A DNA stretch of 64,000 nucleotides from Candidatus Obscuribacterales bacterium (GCA_019637435.1 JAHBVO010000001.1:558001-622000), one strand, 5' to 3'. Positions 20,130-29,831 are shown, counted from the first letter of the stretch. Program-made: numbers and translations. The notes: generated by a model not told the origin, from the sequence alone.

Positions 20130-20864
20130 TTAGCCAACAGGTTGTCCGCTTTCAAGTTGCGCGATGAGGGCTGCTACTTGCGCCGCCTCGTCCTGGCGGT
20201 TGAGTTGTGCGAGCAATTCGGAAGAATGTTTCAAATCGGCGATGGCCAAGGGAACATCGCCCAGTTGTATGTAACCGATTGCGCGAACATAATAGGCATC
20301 CGGATCATGTGGCTTAAGTGTGAGCCAGTAGTTGCAATCGCTGATTACTCCTTGCCAGTCGCCCAGCATTCCGTGGGCGTTTGTTAGTCGTGACAAAACA
20401 TTGAGATTATCCGGGAAGATCACGAGCAGGGTTTTGTAGTCTTCGATTGCTCCCCTGAAATTCCCAGTTGCTTCGTTGATGGACGAACGCGCATCGAGAG
20501 CGGCAACGAATTTTGGATTGACCTCGAGTGAACGATCCAGATCTGCAAGTACGACGTTGATGTCGGCGCCGAGATTATACGAACTCATCGCGCGGAAATA
20601 AAATGCTTCAGCTTTTTGGTTACCCGATGCGATTGATTCAGTGCAGAAATTCAGCAGTCCGGCAAAGTCGTTTTTGGCGATGAATTCTTGAACTTTGCTG
20701 TCGAAGCTCGCTTTGCTGGTGGCATCCGTGTTTGTCGAGACCTTATATTGGTGATTAACTTGTGGTGTATCAACCGCTGCATGCGCAGGGGTCTGAGTGG
20801 TGCCATTGAACGCTGAGAGTGCGATGGCTGCGAGTGTAGCTGCAAGTAGTAGTGAATTTTTCAT
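20130..20864 (-). CDS. Small secreted TPR protein (paralogue 2 of 5)
   Basis: 244 aa. ATG 20864 has GGAGAAG upstream and gives a signal peptide (MKNSLLLAATLAAIALSAF, cleavage near AHAA). The mature domain carries TPR-like repeats with EAFYFRA, AALDARS and DAYYVRA signatures and ends in LIAQLESGQPVG, a tail shared in form with paralogues 3-5. No catalytic motif is visible, and a binding role outside the cytoplasm is inferred. It is preceded by copy C of the shared element and, further upstream, by the hairpin that ends the subtilisin gene, so it has its own promoter. Confidence 0.85.
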   Translation of the reverse strand: MKNSLLLAATLAAIALSAFNGTTQTPAHAAVDTPQVNHQYKVSTNTDATSKASFDSKVQEFIAKNDFAGLLNFCTESIASGNQKAEAFYFRAMSSYNLGADINVVLADLDRSLEVNPKFVAALDARSSINEATGNFRGAIEDYKTLLVIFPDNLNVLSRLTNAHGMLGDWQGVISDCNYWLTLKPHDPDAYYVRAIGYIQLGDVPLAIADLKHSSELLAQLNRQDEAAQVAALIAQLESGQPVG

Positions 20865-20907
20865 TTGTTGTCTTCTCCGATTGTTTTGTCCGAAACGCAT
20901 TTTTGCG

Positions 20908-20963
20908 TCCACACAATAAGAGTCGATTGGCGGGAGGGCTTGGACCTGATGAAAACATCAAAG
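20908..20963 (-). promoter_or_regulatory. Shared upstream element, copy C
   Basis: On the minus strand CTTTGATG begins at 20963, the perfect palindrome TGATG-N4-CATCA spans 20960-20947, and GTGTGGA begins at 20914, 49 bases after the first base. Between them CTTATTG could be the -10 region. It shares more sequence with copy B (ATCAGGTCCA after the palindrome and TGTGGACGCAA at the end) than with the others. Confidence 0.7.
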
Positions 20964-20973
20964 CCGCATAAGG

Positions 20974-21005
20974 GAAAGCCCGAGGTCGTGAAACCTCGGG
21001 CTTTC
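20974..21005 (-). terminator. Strong terminator hairpin after the subtilisin gene
   Basis: A perfect 13-bp stem (GAAAGCCCGAGGT with its complement) closes a 6-base loop 30 bases past the subtilase stop. On the minus strand it is followed by CTTTCCCTT. It separates the subtilase transcript from the TPR gene at 20864. Confidence 0.75.
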
Positions 21006-21035
21006 GTATGGGACTATATAAGGATATGCTGTTAG

Positions 21036-23207
21036 CTATTTGCTCGGCGTCAGCGTTACCGCTTTTGCTGGATTGATTTTGCCATAACCCCAATCGCGGT
21101 TAGGCGTTCCACCTGTCTGCTCATCTTTGGTGGCGCTGTCAGCCAAAATCTTTCTGATTTGTTCTGCATCCAGCGTTGGGTTCTTTTGCAACATCAATGC
21201 GATTGTTCCGGCGGCAAACGGCGTTGCCGCACTGGTTCCCCGCCAGGCAATGTGGTAGCCGTCCTTGGTCACCATTGTGCGTGGACTTCCGCCCATCATT
21301 ACCAGATTGGAATCCGCGTCGCGTGCAATCGGTGAAATCGCATATGTCGCTGGTGCCACTATATCCGGTTTCACCGCTCCGCTTCTCGAATATCCGGGGT
21401 TCGAATAACTTGCCAATCCGCCTTCCTCTATATTGAAAAAGGTGTTGGTTCCCTCAATGTTCGGCCACGACGATCTGAAATCGTAGGCACCAACTGTGAT
21501 GACATTCGCTGCGTTACCCGGAGTGCCCACCATAAATTGGTGCTCGCTTCCTTTGCCAAAAGTCGCGGAGCCCCAGGCGTACACATCGAATCTTCCATTC
21601 TTCACATTCTCTGATGCACCCCAGGCGCTCAAGTAATACTTGCCGCGTGGAAGCCAGAGTAGAAGACCATCTTCGGTCGAGTAGCCCATTCTTTGAACGT
21701 AATCAAGGGTTGAAAAGTTTTCGCCTGGAAAAAGTGTTCCTGGATACTCCTGGTTATTGACGACTGCTAGACAGTTTGGCGCGGCAGTTCCATTGTTCCA
21801 GATGTTCAAACCTATCGGGTTGCCGGCCTCGTCAACGAGAAACCGTTTTACTTTTTCGCCCTCGTAGGTTTCGGCGTCACCAATAACAGTTACGCCCCAG
21901 TCGTCTTGAGTGTCAAAGCAGATTTCAACTGTACCTGGTTTATATACATTCAACTCAATCTCGCTGCTGAATTTATTCGCCCCCTCGCGATCCGGACCGA
22001 TTCGGCTGCTTGCGTGAAAACTGTCTGAGCGTTCATTTCCTCCTGCAACGCAGATGGCAACGCCCGGTACACCTTTCCCGGTTAGATCGTTGAGAAACAG
22101 CTCTTGTGCATCCATGCCGCTGTGCGATCCGTATTGACCGCCCCAGCTCAAGTTTATCGAGCATGGCTTGTTTAGCTCTTTAGATTTTTCAACGATCCAG
22201 CGCACACCGAGGTGAGCATCACCGCGGATTCCGCCCTCTGTCCCATGGGCCGCATCTACGACTATAAGGTCTGCTTCCGGCGCGACGCCGGTGTAAGTTC
22301 CGGCAGGGACACCGTTGGCGGTGGCACGGCCATTTCCTGCCGCGGTGCCGGCGCAGGCGGTTCCATGCCCTACATCGTCCCACGATGACACTGCATAATT
22401 CCCTTTGAGTGCAGCGTTGATCTGCTCATTCGAATAAACGGTACCAAGGGAGGTGCCATCTATTTTTGTATTCGGTGCTTTGCTGCCAATTTTTCCACCG
22501 CTCAATTCATACGTATCATCGGTCATATCCCAGAGATATAGAATTCTCGATTTGCCGTTGCTGAGAAAGTCCGGATGACGCCAGTCGATTCCAGAGTCGA
22601 CTACGCCGACGACCACTCCTTTGCCTGTCATTCCCTGCCGATCGAATGTATCGGATAAACCGCCTCGACTTGTCGGAGGTGCGGTGTCGAGTTTTTTCGA
22701 TTCCAACGCTGGTGGCGTCGGCGGTGTGTGCGGAACGTGTATTCCTTTTACCAGCTGAACGCCATCGAGGCTTGCAACTTTTGAAAGCACTCGCAACGGA
22801 ACGGATGCATAGGTCACATTGCCTTGAACGAAGTGAACATTGGCGCCTAGTTTTTTCAAAGCGGTTGCGTCCGCACCTCCGGTAATACGGACTTCGACAC
22901 ATGTATCTTTGTCGATTTTCTGAATTCCATACGCCTGCATCAACGCTTCTTGCGCTTGCATGACCGCACGTGGAACATCACCGCGCGTAGGCAACATCAT
23001 TGATGCCAGCACTTGAAGACCTGCATCTAGTTTCACACTATCGCCCAACGAACGGGTTCGAGAAGCAGCAGCTACTTTAGCCATCTGCTCTTTTGTCGGA
23101 GAGAAGTCCTTCTGACGCGATGTCGAAGCGTCGGCACCATTGAATGCATACATAAGGATTGCGATCGCTAAGGAGGTGGCAACCGGAATCGCTGTCAGTT
23201 TGGCCAT
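21036..23207 (-). CDS. Secreted subtilisin-family (S8) serine protease
   Basis: 723 aa from ATG 23207, which has GGAGAG 6 bases upstream and a signal peptide (MAKLTAIPVATSLAIAILMY, cleavage near ADA). A pro-region of about 130 residues follows. The catalytic triad is complete: Asp in GVVDSGIDWRHPDF, His in DVGHGTACAGTAAG and Ser in RGTSAATPFAAG, with the oxyanion-hole region in INLSWGG. An insert of roughly 200 residues lies between the His and Ser segments. S8 enzymes of this layout are secreted and mature by removing their own pro-region. The gene is divergent from the TPR gene at 23387, and copy B of the shared element lies between them. It ends in a strong terminator. Confidence 0.92.
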   Translation of the reverse strand: MAKLTAIPVATSLAIAILMYAFNGADASTSRQKDFSPTKEQMAKVAAASRTRSLGDSVKLDAGLQVLASMMLPTRGDVPRAVMQAQEALMQAYGIQKIDKDTCVEVRITGGADATALKKLGANVHFVQGNVTYASVPLRVLSKVASLDGVQLVKGIHVPHTPPTPPALESKKLDTAPPTSRGGLSDTFDRQGMTGKGVVVGVVDSGIDWRHPDFLSNGKSRILYLWDMTDDTYELSGGKIGSKAPNTKIDGTSLGTVYSNEQINAALKGNYAVSSWDDVGHGTACAGTAAGNGRATANGVPAGTYTGVAPEADLIVVDAAHGTEGGIRGDAHLGVRWIVEKSKELNKPCSINLSWGGQYGSHSGMDAQELFLNDLTGKGVPGVAICVAGGNERSDSFHASSRIGPDREGANKFSSEIELNVYKPGTVEICFDTQDDWGVTVIGDAETYEGEKVKRFLVDEAGNPIGLNIWNNGTAAPNCLAVVNNQEYPGTLFPGENFSTLDYVQRMGYSTEDGLLLWLPRGKYYLSAWGASENVKNGRFDVYAWGSATFGKGSEHQFMVGTPGNAANVITVGAYDFRSSWPNIEGTNTFFNIEEGGLASYSNPGYSRSGAVKPDIVAPATYAISPIARDADSNLVMMGGSPRTMVTKDGYHIAWRGTSAATPFAAGTIALMLQKNPTLDAEQIRKILADSATKDEQTGGTPNRDWGYGKINPAKAVTLTPSK

Positions 23208-23285
23208 TCGGACTCTCCATAAATAGGTCATCAATCCACTCATTTTACCGAGTCGGATGGTTCTTACATTAAAACCCTGGTTGAC

Positions 23286-23341
23286 TTTTGATGTTTTCAT
23301 CAGGTCCATCGTTTGCTGTCGCTCGACTATTACTCTGTGGA
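23286..23341 (+). promoter_or_regulatory. Shared upstream element, copy B (divergent promoter)
   Basis: The perfect palindrome TGATGTTTTCATCA is at 23289-23302; CTGTGGA starts at 23335, 49 bases after the base aligned with the element's first C. TATTAC just before it is a plausible -10 box. The element lies 46 bases before the TPR start at 23387 and about 80 bases upstream of the divergent subtilase start at 23207. Confidence 0.7.
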
Positions 23342-23386
23342 CGCAACAAATGTGCAATTTGCACAATGAACGAATGGAGATTTGAA

Positions 23387-24154
23387 ATGAAAAACCCAGT
23401 AAAAACCCTGGCTGTGATTGCAACTTTCATTGTGAGTGTCAGTTCCGCCTCAATGGCGACTGAAACTAGCCGCGAGGTCGGCGCGCCGGTTAACGGAGTA
23501 ATTTCGACGCAAATTGAGGACACGAGCCCAGAGTCTGTTTCTACAGCCGAGTCTGTTCAGAAAGCCGAGAACTTCACCCTGCGATGCGAAGCTTTAATTG
23601 AACACGAAAACTACATAGGTCTTTTCGAAGTTTGCGATCGGGCGATTGAAAACGATTCGACGAATGCGATGGCTTATGTGTACAGAGGTGTTGCTCGGTA
23701 CTATCTCGGTGAGAGCAAGGTTGCCGTGCTTGCTGACTTGAATCTCGCTGTTGAAGCCGATCCGAACTTCTCTGCTGCGTATCTCGCCAGAGCAGGATTT
23801 TTCGAAATAACGAATCAGATCGAACTCGCAATCGCTGATTACAAATCAGTTCTTGCGCTTGAGCCCGACAACGTCGAAGTCATTGGAGCGCTAGTTAATC
23901 GTAATACGGAACTCAAAAATTGGAACGACGTGGTCGAAGGTTGCAGCTATTGGATTGCACTCGCACCGGCGGAACCAGCTCCGTACTACCTTCGCGCGAT
24001 GGCTGAGATTGAGCTCGGTGACACAACTTCTGCACTCGAAGATTTGGAAGCGACTTCGAAACTTCTTGTCGCTCAAAATCGGAACGACGAGTCGAACCAA
24101 ATCAAGGTGATTATCGCTCAACTTAAGAGCGGCAATTCAAGCGGTCTTGGTTAA
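23387..24154 (+). CDS. Small secreted TPR protein (paralogue 3 of 5)
   Basis: 255 aa. ATG 23387 has GGAGA 6 bases upstream and a signal peptide (MKNPVKTLAVIATFIVSVSS, cleavage near SMA). TPR-like repeats are visible at AMAYVYRGVARYYLG, AAYLARAGF and APYYLRAMAEI. The C-terminus IIAQLKSGNSSGLG matches the common tail. The SEL1 gene follows after 36 bases on the same strand with its own good ribosome site, so the two probably form an operon. Inferred role: exported partner-binding protein. Confidence 0.85.
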   Translation: MKNPVKTLAVIATFIVSVSSASMATETSREVGAPVNGVISTQIEDTSPESVSTAESVQKAENFTLRCEALIEHENYIGLFEVCDRAIENDSTNAMAYVYRGVARYYLGESKVAVLADLNLAVEADPNFSAAYLARAGFFEITNQIELAIADYKSVLALEPDNVEVIGALVNRNTELKNWNDVVEGCSYWIALAPAEPAPYYLRAMAEIELGDTTSALEDLEATSKLLVAQNRNDESNQIKVIIAQLKSGNSSGLG

Positions 24155-24190
24155 TTACACAAACAAATTTTTAGAAAAGGAGAATCTGTC

Positions 24191-25156
24191 ATGAGACATA
24201 CGAACAAAAATCTAATTCGCGCAATCATTGATAACTTGCCGGATGATGAAAAGGTAAAGTACGAAAATCATTTTCCGAAATCTCTCAGCGAAAAATTCGG
24301 AAAGCTCGAAGACCCTGATAAACAGTTCGAACGCGCAATCGCATACGTGACTGGTCACGGTCGAGTGCAAAGCGACAAGCGAGCCATAGTTTGGTTTCGC
24401 CGCGCGGCTCTGCAAGGACATGTCAAAGCGCAATTCAATTTGGCGTTGATGTACTGGCATGGACGTGGTGTTGAACTGAACACGGAGAAAGCAGTGATGT
24501 GGTTTTCCCGCGCAGCACAAGCCGGCAATGCCGCCGCTCAGAGCAACCTTGGATACATGTATTCAACCGGTACTGGTGTCAAAGAAAACGAACGCGAAGC
24601 CGTGACCTGGTATCTGAAAGCCGCTCGGCAAGGGCATGCGGTTGCGCAGTACAACGTGGCTCTGATGTTCCTTCATGGCGACGCTGTGCCGCAAGATCCG
24701 CCGGCTGCAGCGAAATGGTTCGCTTCCGCTGCGGAACAAGGGCATACACTTGCGCAGTTTCAATATGCAACTTTGCTCGCAGAAGGTTTGGGCGTGACTC
24801 AAAACAATCGCGATGCAGGCGTGTGGTTCTGCCGCGCAGGAGCCAATCTCAGTCCAGTCTTGCAAATGAAAATTGGTCTGCGTTTCTATCACGGAAACGG
24901 CGTCGACCGTAATCCGCATGTTGCCGCGTTGTGGCTGTGCAGAGCTGCAAACGCTGGATGCGCTCGTGCGATGTTCAACCTTGCCATGATGAAACTGGCT
25001 GGTGATGGTGTGGAACGCAGTCCAGATCGTGCCAAGCAACTTCTTCGAGATGCGCTCGCCATGGGCTACAGCAAAGCCGCGAAATTTCTCGACTGGCTGG
25101 ATGAAAATCCGGAATGGGAGAAGAAGTTTTGCGCGGAGATGGAGGAAGGTGACTAA
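24191..25156 (+). CDS. Cytoplasmic SEL1-repeat protein
   Basis: 321 aa. The ATG has AAGGAG upstream. After an N-terminal helical region come six to seven SEL1-like repeats of about 36 residues with the typical ALMYWHGRGV, GYMYSTGTGV and ALMFLHGDAV turns. There is no signal peptide, unlike the TPR gene 36 bases upstream. SEL1 repeats form a superhelical scaffold for protein-protein contacts; no enzymatic site is present. The stop lies 9 bases from the end of the convergent gene at 25166. Confidence 0.85.
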   Translation: MRHTNKNLIRAIIDNLPDDEKVKYENHFPKSLSEKFGKLEDPDKQFERAIAYVTGHGRVQSDKRAIVWFRRAALQGHVKAQFNLALMYWHGRGVELNTEKAVMWFSRAAQAGNAAAQSNLGYMYSTGTGVKENEREAVTWYLKAARQGHAVAQYNVALMFLHGDAVPQDPPAAAKWFASAAEQGHTLAQFQYATLLAEGLGVTQNNRDAGVWFCRAGANLSPVLQMKIGLRFYHGNGVDRNPHVAALWLCRAANAGCARAMFNLAMMKLAGDGVERSPDRAKQLLRDALAMGYSKAAKFLDWLDENPEWEKKFCAEMEEGD

Positions 25157-25165
25157 ACCGAATGG

Positions 25166-28100
25166 CTATTCATCGAATTGGTGCCATGAGCGAATACTGT
25201 CATCGTACCACTGAGAGGTGACCAGATGTTCTACGGAACCCTGGTCACCTAGTGGCATGCCGCATGCAGCGGCGAACGTTTCGCAATACTCATCAACGAT
25301 GCGAAATAGAGTACGCTCTTTAACGAGATTCTGCAGTCTCGAATATGTACGATAGCCAACCAATTCAAAATTGGTGTTGACTGCGACCAGTTTTCTCGCT
25401 ATCACTTTTCCTTTGCTATTTAGAACATATAGAACTCGTTTGTTCAGATCTGTTGCGTTTGCAACTACAGAAAATGCATTTATGCCGTCAAAGCTGAGAC
25501 ATGTATGAAAATAATTGCCCATTTGCATGATGTGCAGAGGGTCTCTTTCTAAGTACAACTTCAATGGACCGTTTGGAATATCGTCGATTTCTTCGGCCAG
25601 TTTCGGGAACTCACTAAGCCAAACGTCAATGTTTATACCTTGGTCTTCCAAATTCTTCAGAAACCGTTGGTTGGCTGGATGACTCTGTATCCAGTGTCTG
25701 TTCCCTTTAGTCGCTTCACTCAGAAGCTTTTTCATCAATCGTTTGTTCACTCGTAGATCGCTACAGAGTGCAGCCGCCTCCAGGAATTGACTACCCACGT
25801 CAACGATTTCGGAGGCGACACCTTCTGCGATACCAAGCCTTTCGATGAGATCGTCGAGCACCAGTTTTCTCGTCGCTTCAATATACAACTCCGCACTGAC
25901 TTGCTCCAGCTGCTTGCTAAGCTGGTCGACTTGAGCAAAACGTAAAGCCTCGGCATCGGATAAAGAATCGGATAGCTTATTGATTCGTTGTGCAATTTTA
26001 GGCGGGGGCGCTTTGCTTTCCCACTGTGCCTGTAAAAAATCCAGTTCAAGTGCCATTTTTGTGGGGCGACACAGCACATCTTGCAGAGCTGCCGGCAACT
26101 TTTCCAATTTCAGGACTTGCGCAGCGGAGTGGAGTTTGGCGATTTGTTCTTTGTGTGCCGGTAGGATCTCAAGCAAACTGCGCCAGGGGTCTTCCTTCGC
26201 ATATGTTTGTTTCGTGGTAGTTCTTGTGAACGGCGCTTTATCGATTTGAAAACGTTCGGAGAGTGCGACTGTTTGAAGTAGGTCCAAACTCGATTTTGTT
26301 CGCGTGATGAATGTGGTGGCAACGTCGTCCAGCAGTTTTGGATACTTTTTCTGGACGATCCCCAAACCTTCTTCTAGCAACTGTGCATGGGCATCTCCGG
26401 TGTACTTGCTCCAGACTGAAAAAATCTTTTGGAACTTTTTCAGATCGTGACCGGCCAACATCATTGGAATATCCAGCACATTCGATGATCGGCTTATCTT
26501 ATCCCAGTGAGAAAGCGTGTACTTTATCGCCCACGAAATCATTTCTTTGCGATCTGGTTCAAGGCAATATTTTTCAAGTTGGATAAACCAAAAGGTTCGC
26601 GCCGTAATAAAATCGCTTTCATTTCCTGAACAGTGTTCGAGTATCGGTACCAATAGTGTTGAAGCTGTAAGTGAGGCGGGTGAAGCATTGCTTCCTATGA
26701 TCGATGGAACCAAGTTTCGGAAAATTTCGCTGCGATGATGCTTATCACAATTGCCGATGGCATCAAGGAATGCGAAAAGTCGTTTTTTATCGCGCTCTAA
26801 AAATCTGCATTCGTGGACCAATTTTACTAGTTGAGCAATCGCAATGCACGCGTTCAGATTTGCTCGCTTGTTGAGCGAATTGGCGCGAGCAAGCAGGTTT
26901 TCATCCGGCACAAATTCATCGAGGCAGTGTGCCACCACTATGAGATCATTGCATTCAATGACGTATTCAACCCAGTCCGGATCCTCGCTAGTTTCGAGCA
27001 AGACTTTGAATGGTTTCAATACGTGGAACCAAAGAAAATCTAAAACTCTAGTTTTATTTTGATTCTCATAAGTTCCTTCCCGATAGCCCTCTTGTTCTCT
27101 CACGTCAGGCGGTAAATGTTTCTGGTGAGTGTGCAAGAGACGAATATAATGCCAGGCTATTTCGGAATTCAGCTGTAAGCCTTGCTCAAGAATTTGAATG
27201 ATGAACTTCAGCAAGTGAAAACCGTGTTTGTCCAAGGCGGAGGTGGCGCGAATGTATTCGTCAACGAGACGAATTGATTCGGCGTTCTTTGTCCGCATTG
27301 CGTAACGAGCTGGTAAAGAGCGAAGAGTGTCGATCAGCGATTGACGCGTCGGTGCGTGTTTGTGAGGGCGGGCATCTTCCTTTTTGAATTTGGGAGGTCT
27401 TTTTTGTTTGGTTGCTTTAGGTTCGGGCTCCACCTGACGCTCAATATTGCGTGATGACGGAACGATGTCATCGTAAGATTCGACTGCACTTAGACGGTTT
27501 AGTATCTGCACGACTTCGAATGGTGAAGTGTCGGTCAGGAGGAGCGCGCGACAGTCCTCCGGATAGAATGACACTCTGGCAGGATCTTTAAAAATGGCGC
27601 TCGCACTTGGAAGCAGCGACTCGCCTTTGCTGACGCTGAGGAACCAAACAAGTGTGGAGATGTTTGGAACCATGCCAGAGTTTTTTCCGGCATGATATGC
27701 ACGTTTAATCCATGGACTGGCTGCAGAAGAAGGGAATTTGAAACTGATTTGATGGGCGTGTTCCACCGCTCCGGCGATGAATGAGGCTAGTGCTCTAGCT
27801 GGTTCTGGAGCGCTGTCGTCTTCTAGAAGTGGACCTAGAATCGGTAGTGAATCGGGACCGAACTTATACAAATAGTCTATCGCTGAGTGAGTTGGCAGAT
27901 TCACACAGAGAGCTTCAGCTACGAGGAGGGAACAGAGATTTAAAGTTTCTGTCTCCGTCAATTTCTTGTTGGTAGTTTTCCTGGTGAGAAGTGCTGTATC
28001 GATTCCGACTACGCGCTTTGCCTGTTCGAGTTTTTCTTGTCTGCGCTCAAGCCACCTGTCAACGTCTCCCACTACTGCTTTCGCAACTTGAGGAAATTCC

Positions 28101-28306
28101 TTCATCCTATAGAGACGACGTTGAGCCTTTGATAGATCTTTAGGCTCCGCAATCAGCGTGGTGTCGCCATCAGTCCAGGAAACTTGATTCCCGGACCAAC
28201 GCATCTCGCCTTCCAACCAATTCGTCTGTCTAACTAACAACTGTACAGCTATTTTTGGATTGGAGTATTCGCCAGACTTTTTTCTTTTTTGCTTGCGCTC
28301 TTTCAT
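25166..28306 (-). CDS. Large protein of unknown function
   Basis: 1046 aa starting with a very basic Lys/Arg-rich segment and no signal peptide, so cytoplasmic. The middle 700 residues look like alpha-helical repeats (HEAT/ARM-like in character, not assigned). The C-terminal 150 residues are the most structured-looking part, with MGNYFHTCLSF and VIARKLVAVNTNFELVGYRTYS. This faintly recalls PcfJ-like proteins, but I would not assign the family. It lies 33 bases downstream of the DUF6745-type gene and is probably co-transcribed with it. Confidence 0.7.
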   Translation of the reverse strand: MKERKQKRKKSGEYSNPKIAVQLLVRQTNWLEGEMRWSGNQVSWTDGDTTLIAEPKDLSKAQRRLYRMKEFPQVAKAVVGDVDRWLERRQEKLEQAKRVVGIDTALLTRKTTNKKLTETETLNLCSLLVAEALCVNLPTHSAIDYLYKFGPDSLPILGPLLEDDSAPEPARALASFIAGAVEHAHQISFKFPSSAASPWIKRAYHAGKNSGMVPNISTLVWFLSVSKGESLLPSASAIFKDPARVSFYPEDCRALLLTDTSPFEVVQILNRLSAVESYDDIVPSSRNIERQVEPEPKATKQKRPPKFKKEDARPHKHAPTRQSLIDTLRSLPARYAMRTKNAESIRLVDEYIRATSALDKHGFHLLKFIIQILEQGLQLNSEIAWHYIRLLHTHQKHLPPDVREQEGYREGTYENQNKTRVLDFLWFHVLKPFKVLLETSEDPDWVEYVIECNDLIVVAHCLDEFVPDENLLARANSLNKRANLNACIAIAQLVKLVHECRFLERDKKRLFAFLDAIGNCDKHHRSEIFRNLVPSIIGSNASPASLTASTLLVPILEHCSGNESDFITARTFWFIQLEKYCLEPDRKEMISWAIKYTLSHWDKISRSSNVLDIPMMLAGHDLKKFQKIFSVWSKYTGDAHAQLLEEGLGIVQKKYPKLLDDVATTFITRTKSSLDLLQTVALSERFQIDKAPFTRTTTKQTYAKEDPWRSLLEILPAHKEQIAKLHSAAQVLKLEKLPAALQDVLCRPTKMALELDFLQAQWESKAPPPKIAQRINKLSDSLSDAEALRFAQVDQLSKQLEQVSAELYIEATRKLVLDDLIERLGIAEGVASEIVDVGSQFLEAAALCSDLRVNKRLMKKLLSEATKGNRHWIQSHPANQRFLKNLEDQGINIDVWLSEFPKLAEEIDDIPNGPLKLYLERDPLHIMQMGNYFHTCLSFDGINAFSVVANATDLNKRVLYVLNSKGKVIARKLVAVNTNFELVGYRTYSRLQNLVKERTLFRIVDEYCETFAAACGMPLGDQGSVEHLVTSQWYDDSIRSWHQFDE

Positions 28307-28339
28307 TCATGACAGAATATTGCAGCTAGTCGAGTTTGT

Positions 28340-29656
28340 CTAGGTTTCAACGTTTGGATTGTACTCTTGTTCATTCATATTGAATGTCCAGGCCACGGCT
28401 TCGCGCGCGGTGCGCATCCATTCAGGAACGCGAAGAAGATAAGTCTTCTTTGAACCATCTGGTTCCGCCGTCGAATTAATGACGCGGACCATCGTCATCT
28501 GCAAGGAACCTTTTCGCTTTAGCAATGTGCCAAACCTCGGATCGTGATCGATTTGCTCCAGATCGCCGGCGTTAAAGTATCTTTCTTCGCCAAACCTTTG
28601 AATCATCACTGATTTTAATTCGGCGTTGCTCTCGGAATCGATGCGTTCAATAGTGATTTTTTCAGGCTGCATGATTATGTCTTTAGGGACACGCGCCCCA
28701 TGCCATGCATAAATGCTCCAACCGTCGGGATAGGCGATAGCAGGACCGCTCTCATTGTGCGGTCGTTCTCGATCATTAAAGTGATATTCAGTATGGCGCT
28801 CCGCTATCCAGCAGACTTTTCTGTGTGGTAAATACCAGCCCGCGTTGGCACTGAGTTTTACGAGATTATCGAATCTTTGGGGCGAGATGTTTGATGCGAT
28901 GCTGAAGAACGGAATGAACTTCAGGTATGCTGATGCCGTTAGAAGTCCTGTGTCGTGGGCACCGTATCCGGTGCTATGAGTGCTGTCGCGAATCGAGTTA
29001 AAGAAATACGGCCATCTTACGCATGATAGGTCTCTATAACCGCGAAGCTTCTCTGGAATTTTCGCACCCATAATTTTCTCTGCGGAACCGCATGCGGCCT
29101 CCCAGACGGCATCAGGGATCTCGATGTGACTGCCGTCGTTCGATTGTACGGCGCGTGCGTTTTCTATGTAGGCGACTCTATTAATTGTTTCCGTTATGGT
29201 TGAAGCGAAAATATTGAATCCACGATAGACATCCTGAAACTGATTTGCGCCGATTGCGAGCAAGCGATCTTTCAATACAGGTGATAGGCGATTGTCGATC
29301 GCTTCGTGCAGGTCACCGAGAGGTTCATCTCGAATGAAGTGGCGGACACAGTCGCCCAGAATTGACCTTTCCCGCTCGTCCGAAATAGTTAGTTGTTTGT
29401 ACGCGCCGGTTAGTTCGTTCGAATTCAGCGTGCGGATTATGGCGCGCGCCAAGTACGCCTCTAAAGGTGATTTGCACCAGAGCACCTTTGGTGGTGCCAG
29501 GCCAGCTGCTTTGTATGCGGCGATTACGGCTTCTTCAGCCTCTTTCCTGTTTGCCGGTTCGGTGCACTGCTGAAAACGCAGGCGCGACTCGATACATTCG
29601 CGAATCTGCGCGGACGTGTAATCGGAGATCGTTTTTAAGTATGGGCGGTAGAACAT
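28340..29656 (-). CDS. DUF6745-type protein
   Basis: 438 aa from ATG 29656, no signal peptide. The C-terminal half carries the recognisable signature of this uncharacterised family: HNESGPAIAYPDGWSIYAWH, then VPKDIIMQPEKITIERID, VMIQRFGEERYF, VINSTAEPDGSKKTYLLRVP and the ending TAREAVAWTFNMNEQEY. The function of the family is unknown; members are often found beside repeat proteins. It precedes the 1046-aa gene by 33 bases. A perfect palindrome 84 bases upstream could be its operator. Confidence 0.78.
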   Translation of the reverse strand: MFYRPYLKTISDYTSAQIRECIESRLRFQQCTEPANRKEAEEAVIAAYKAAGLAPPKVLWCKSPLEAYLARAIIRTLNSNELTGAYKQLTISDERERSILGDCVRHFIRDEPLGDLHEAIDNRLSPVLKDRLLAIGANQFQDVYRGFNIFASTITETINRVAYIENARAVQSNDGSHIEIPDAVWEAACGSAEKIMGAKIPEKLRGYRDLSCVRWPYFFNSIRDSTHSTGYGAHDTGLLTASAYLKFIPFFSIASNISPQRFDNLVKLSANAGWYLPHRKVCWIAERHTEYHFNDRERPHNESGPAIAYPDGWSIYAWHGARVPKDIIMQPEKITIERIDSESNAELKSVMIQRFGEERYFNAGDLEQIDHDPRFGTLLKRKGSLQMTMVRVINSTAEPDGSKKTYLLRVPEWMRTAREAVAWTFNMNEQEYNPNVET

Positions 29657-29739
29657 TTTTCGAGCATAGCTATCGGCGTTCGACGCTGCATGCTCGCTGT
29701 CTCGGAAGACCAGTTCCAGGGGATTATAGGCTGACTTCC

Positions 29740-29753
29740 TGGGGTATACCCCA
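29740..29753. promoter_or_regulatory. Perfect 14-bp palindrome, possible operator
   Basis: TGGGGTATACCCCA lies between the start of the DUF6745-type gene (29656) and the stop of the tandem caspase gene (29832). G-tract/C-tract palindromes around TATA resemble operators of CsoR/RcnR-type metal regulators, but no such regulator is in the window. The assignment is speculative. Confidence 0.4.
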
Positions 29754-29831
29754 AGAATTTGTAAGATTGTTCGTTTTCGCTCGGCAAAGACTCGAGATCC
29801 TTCAGTCTTTTTGCAACTTGATGAAGTTCAC

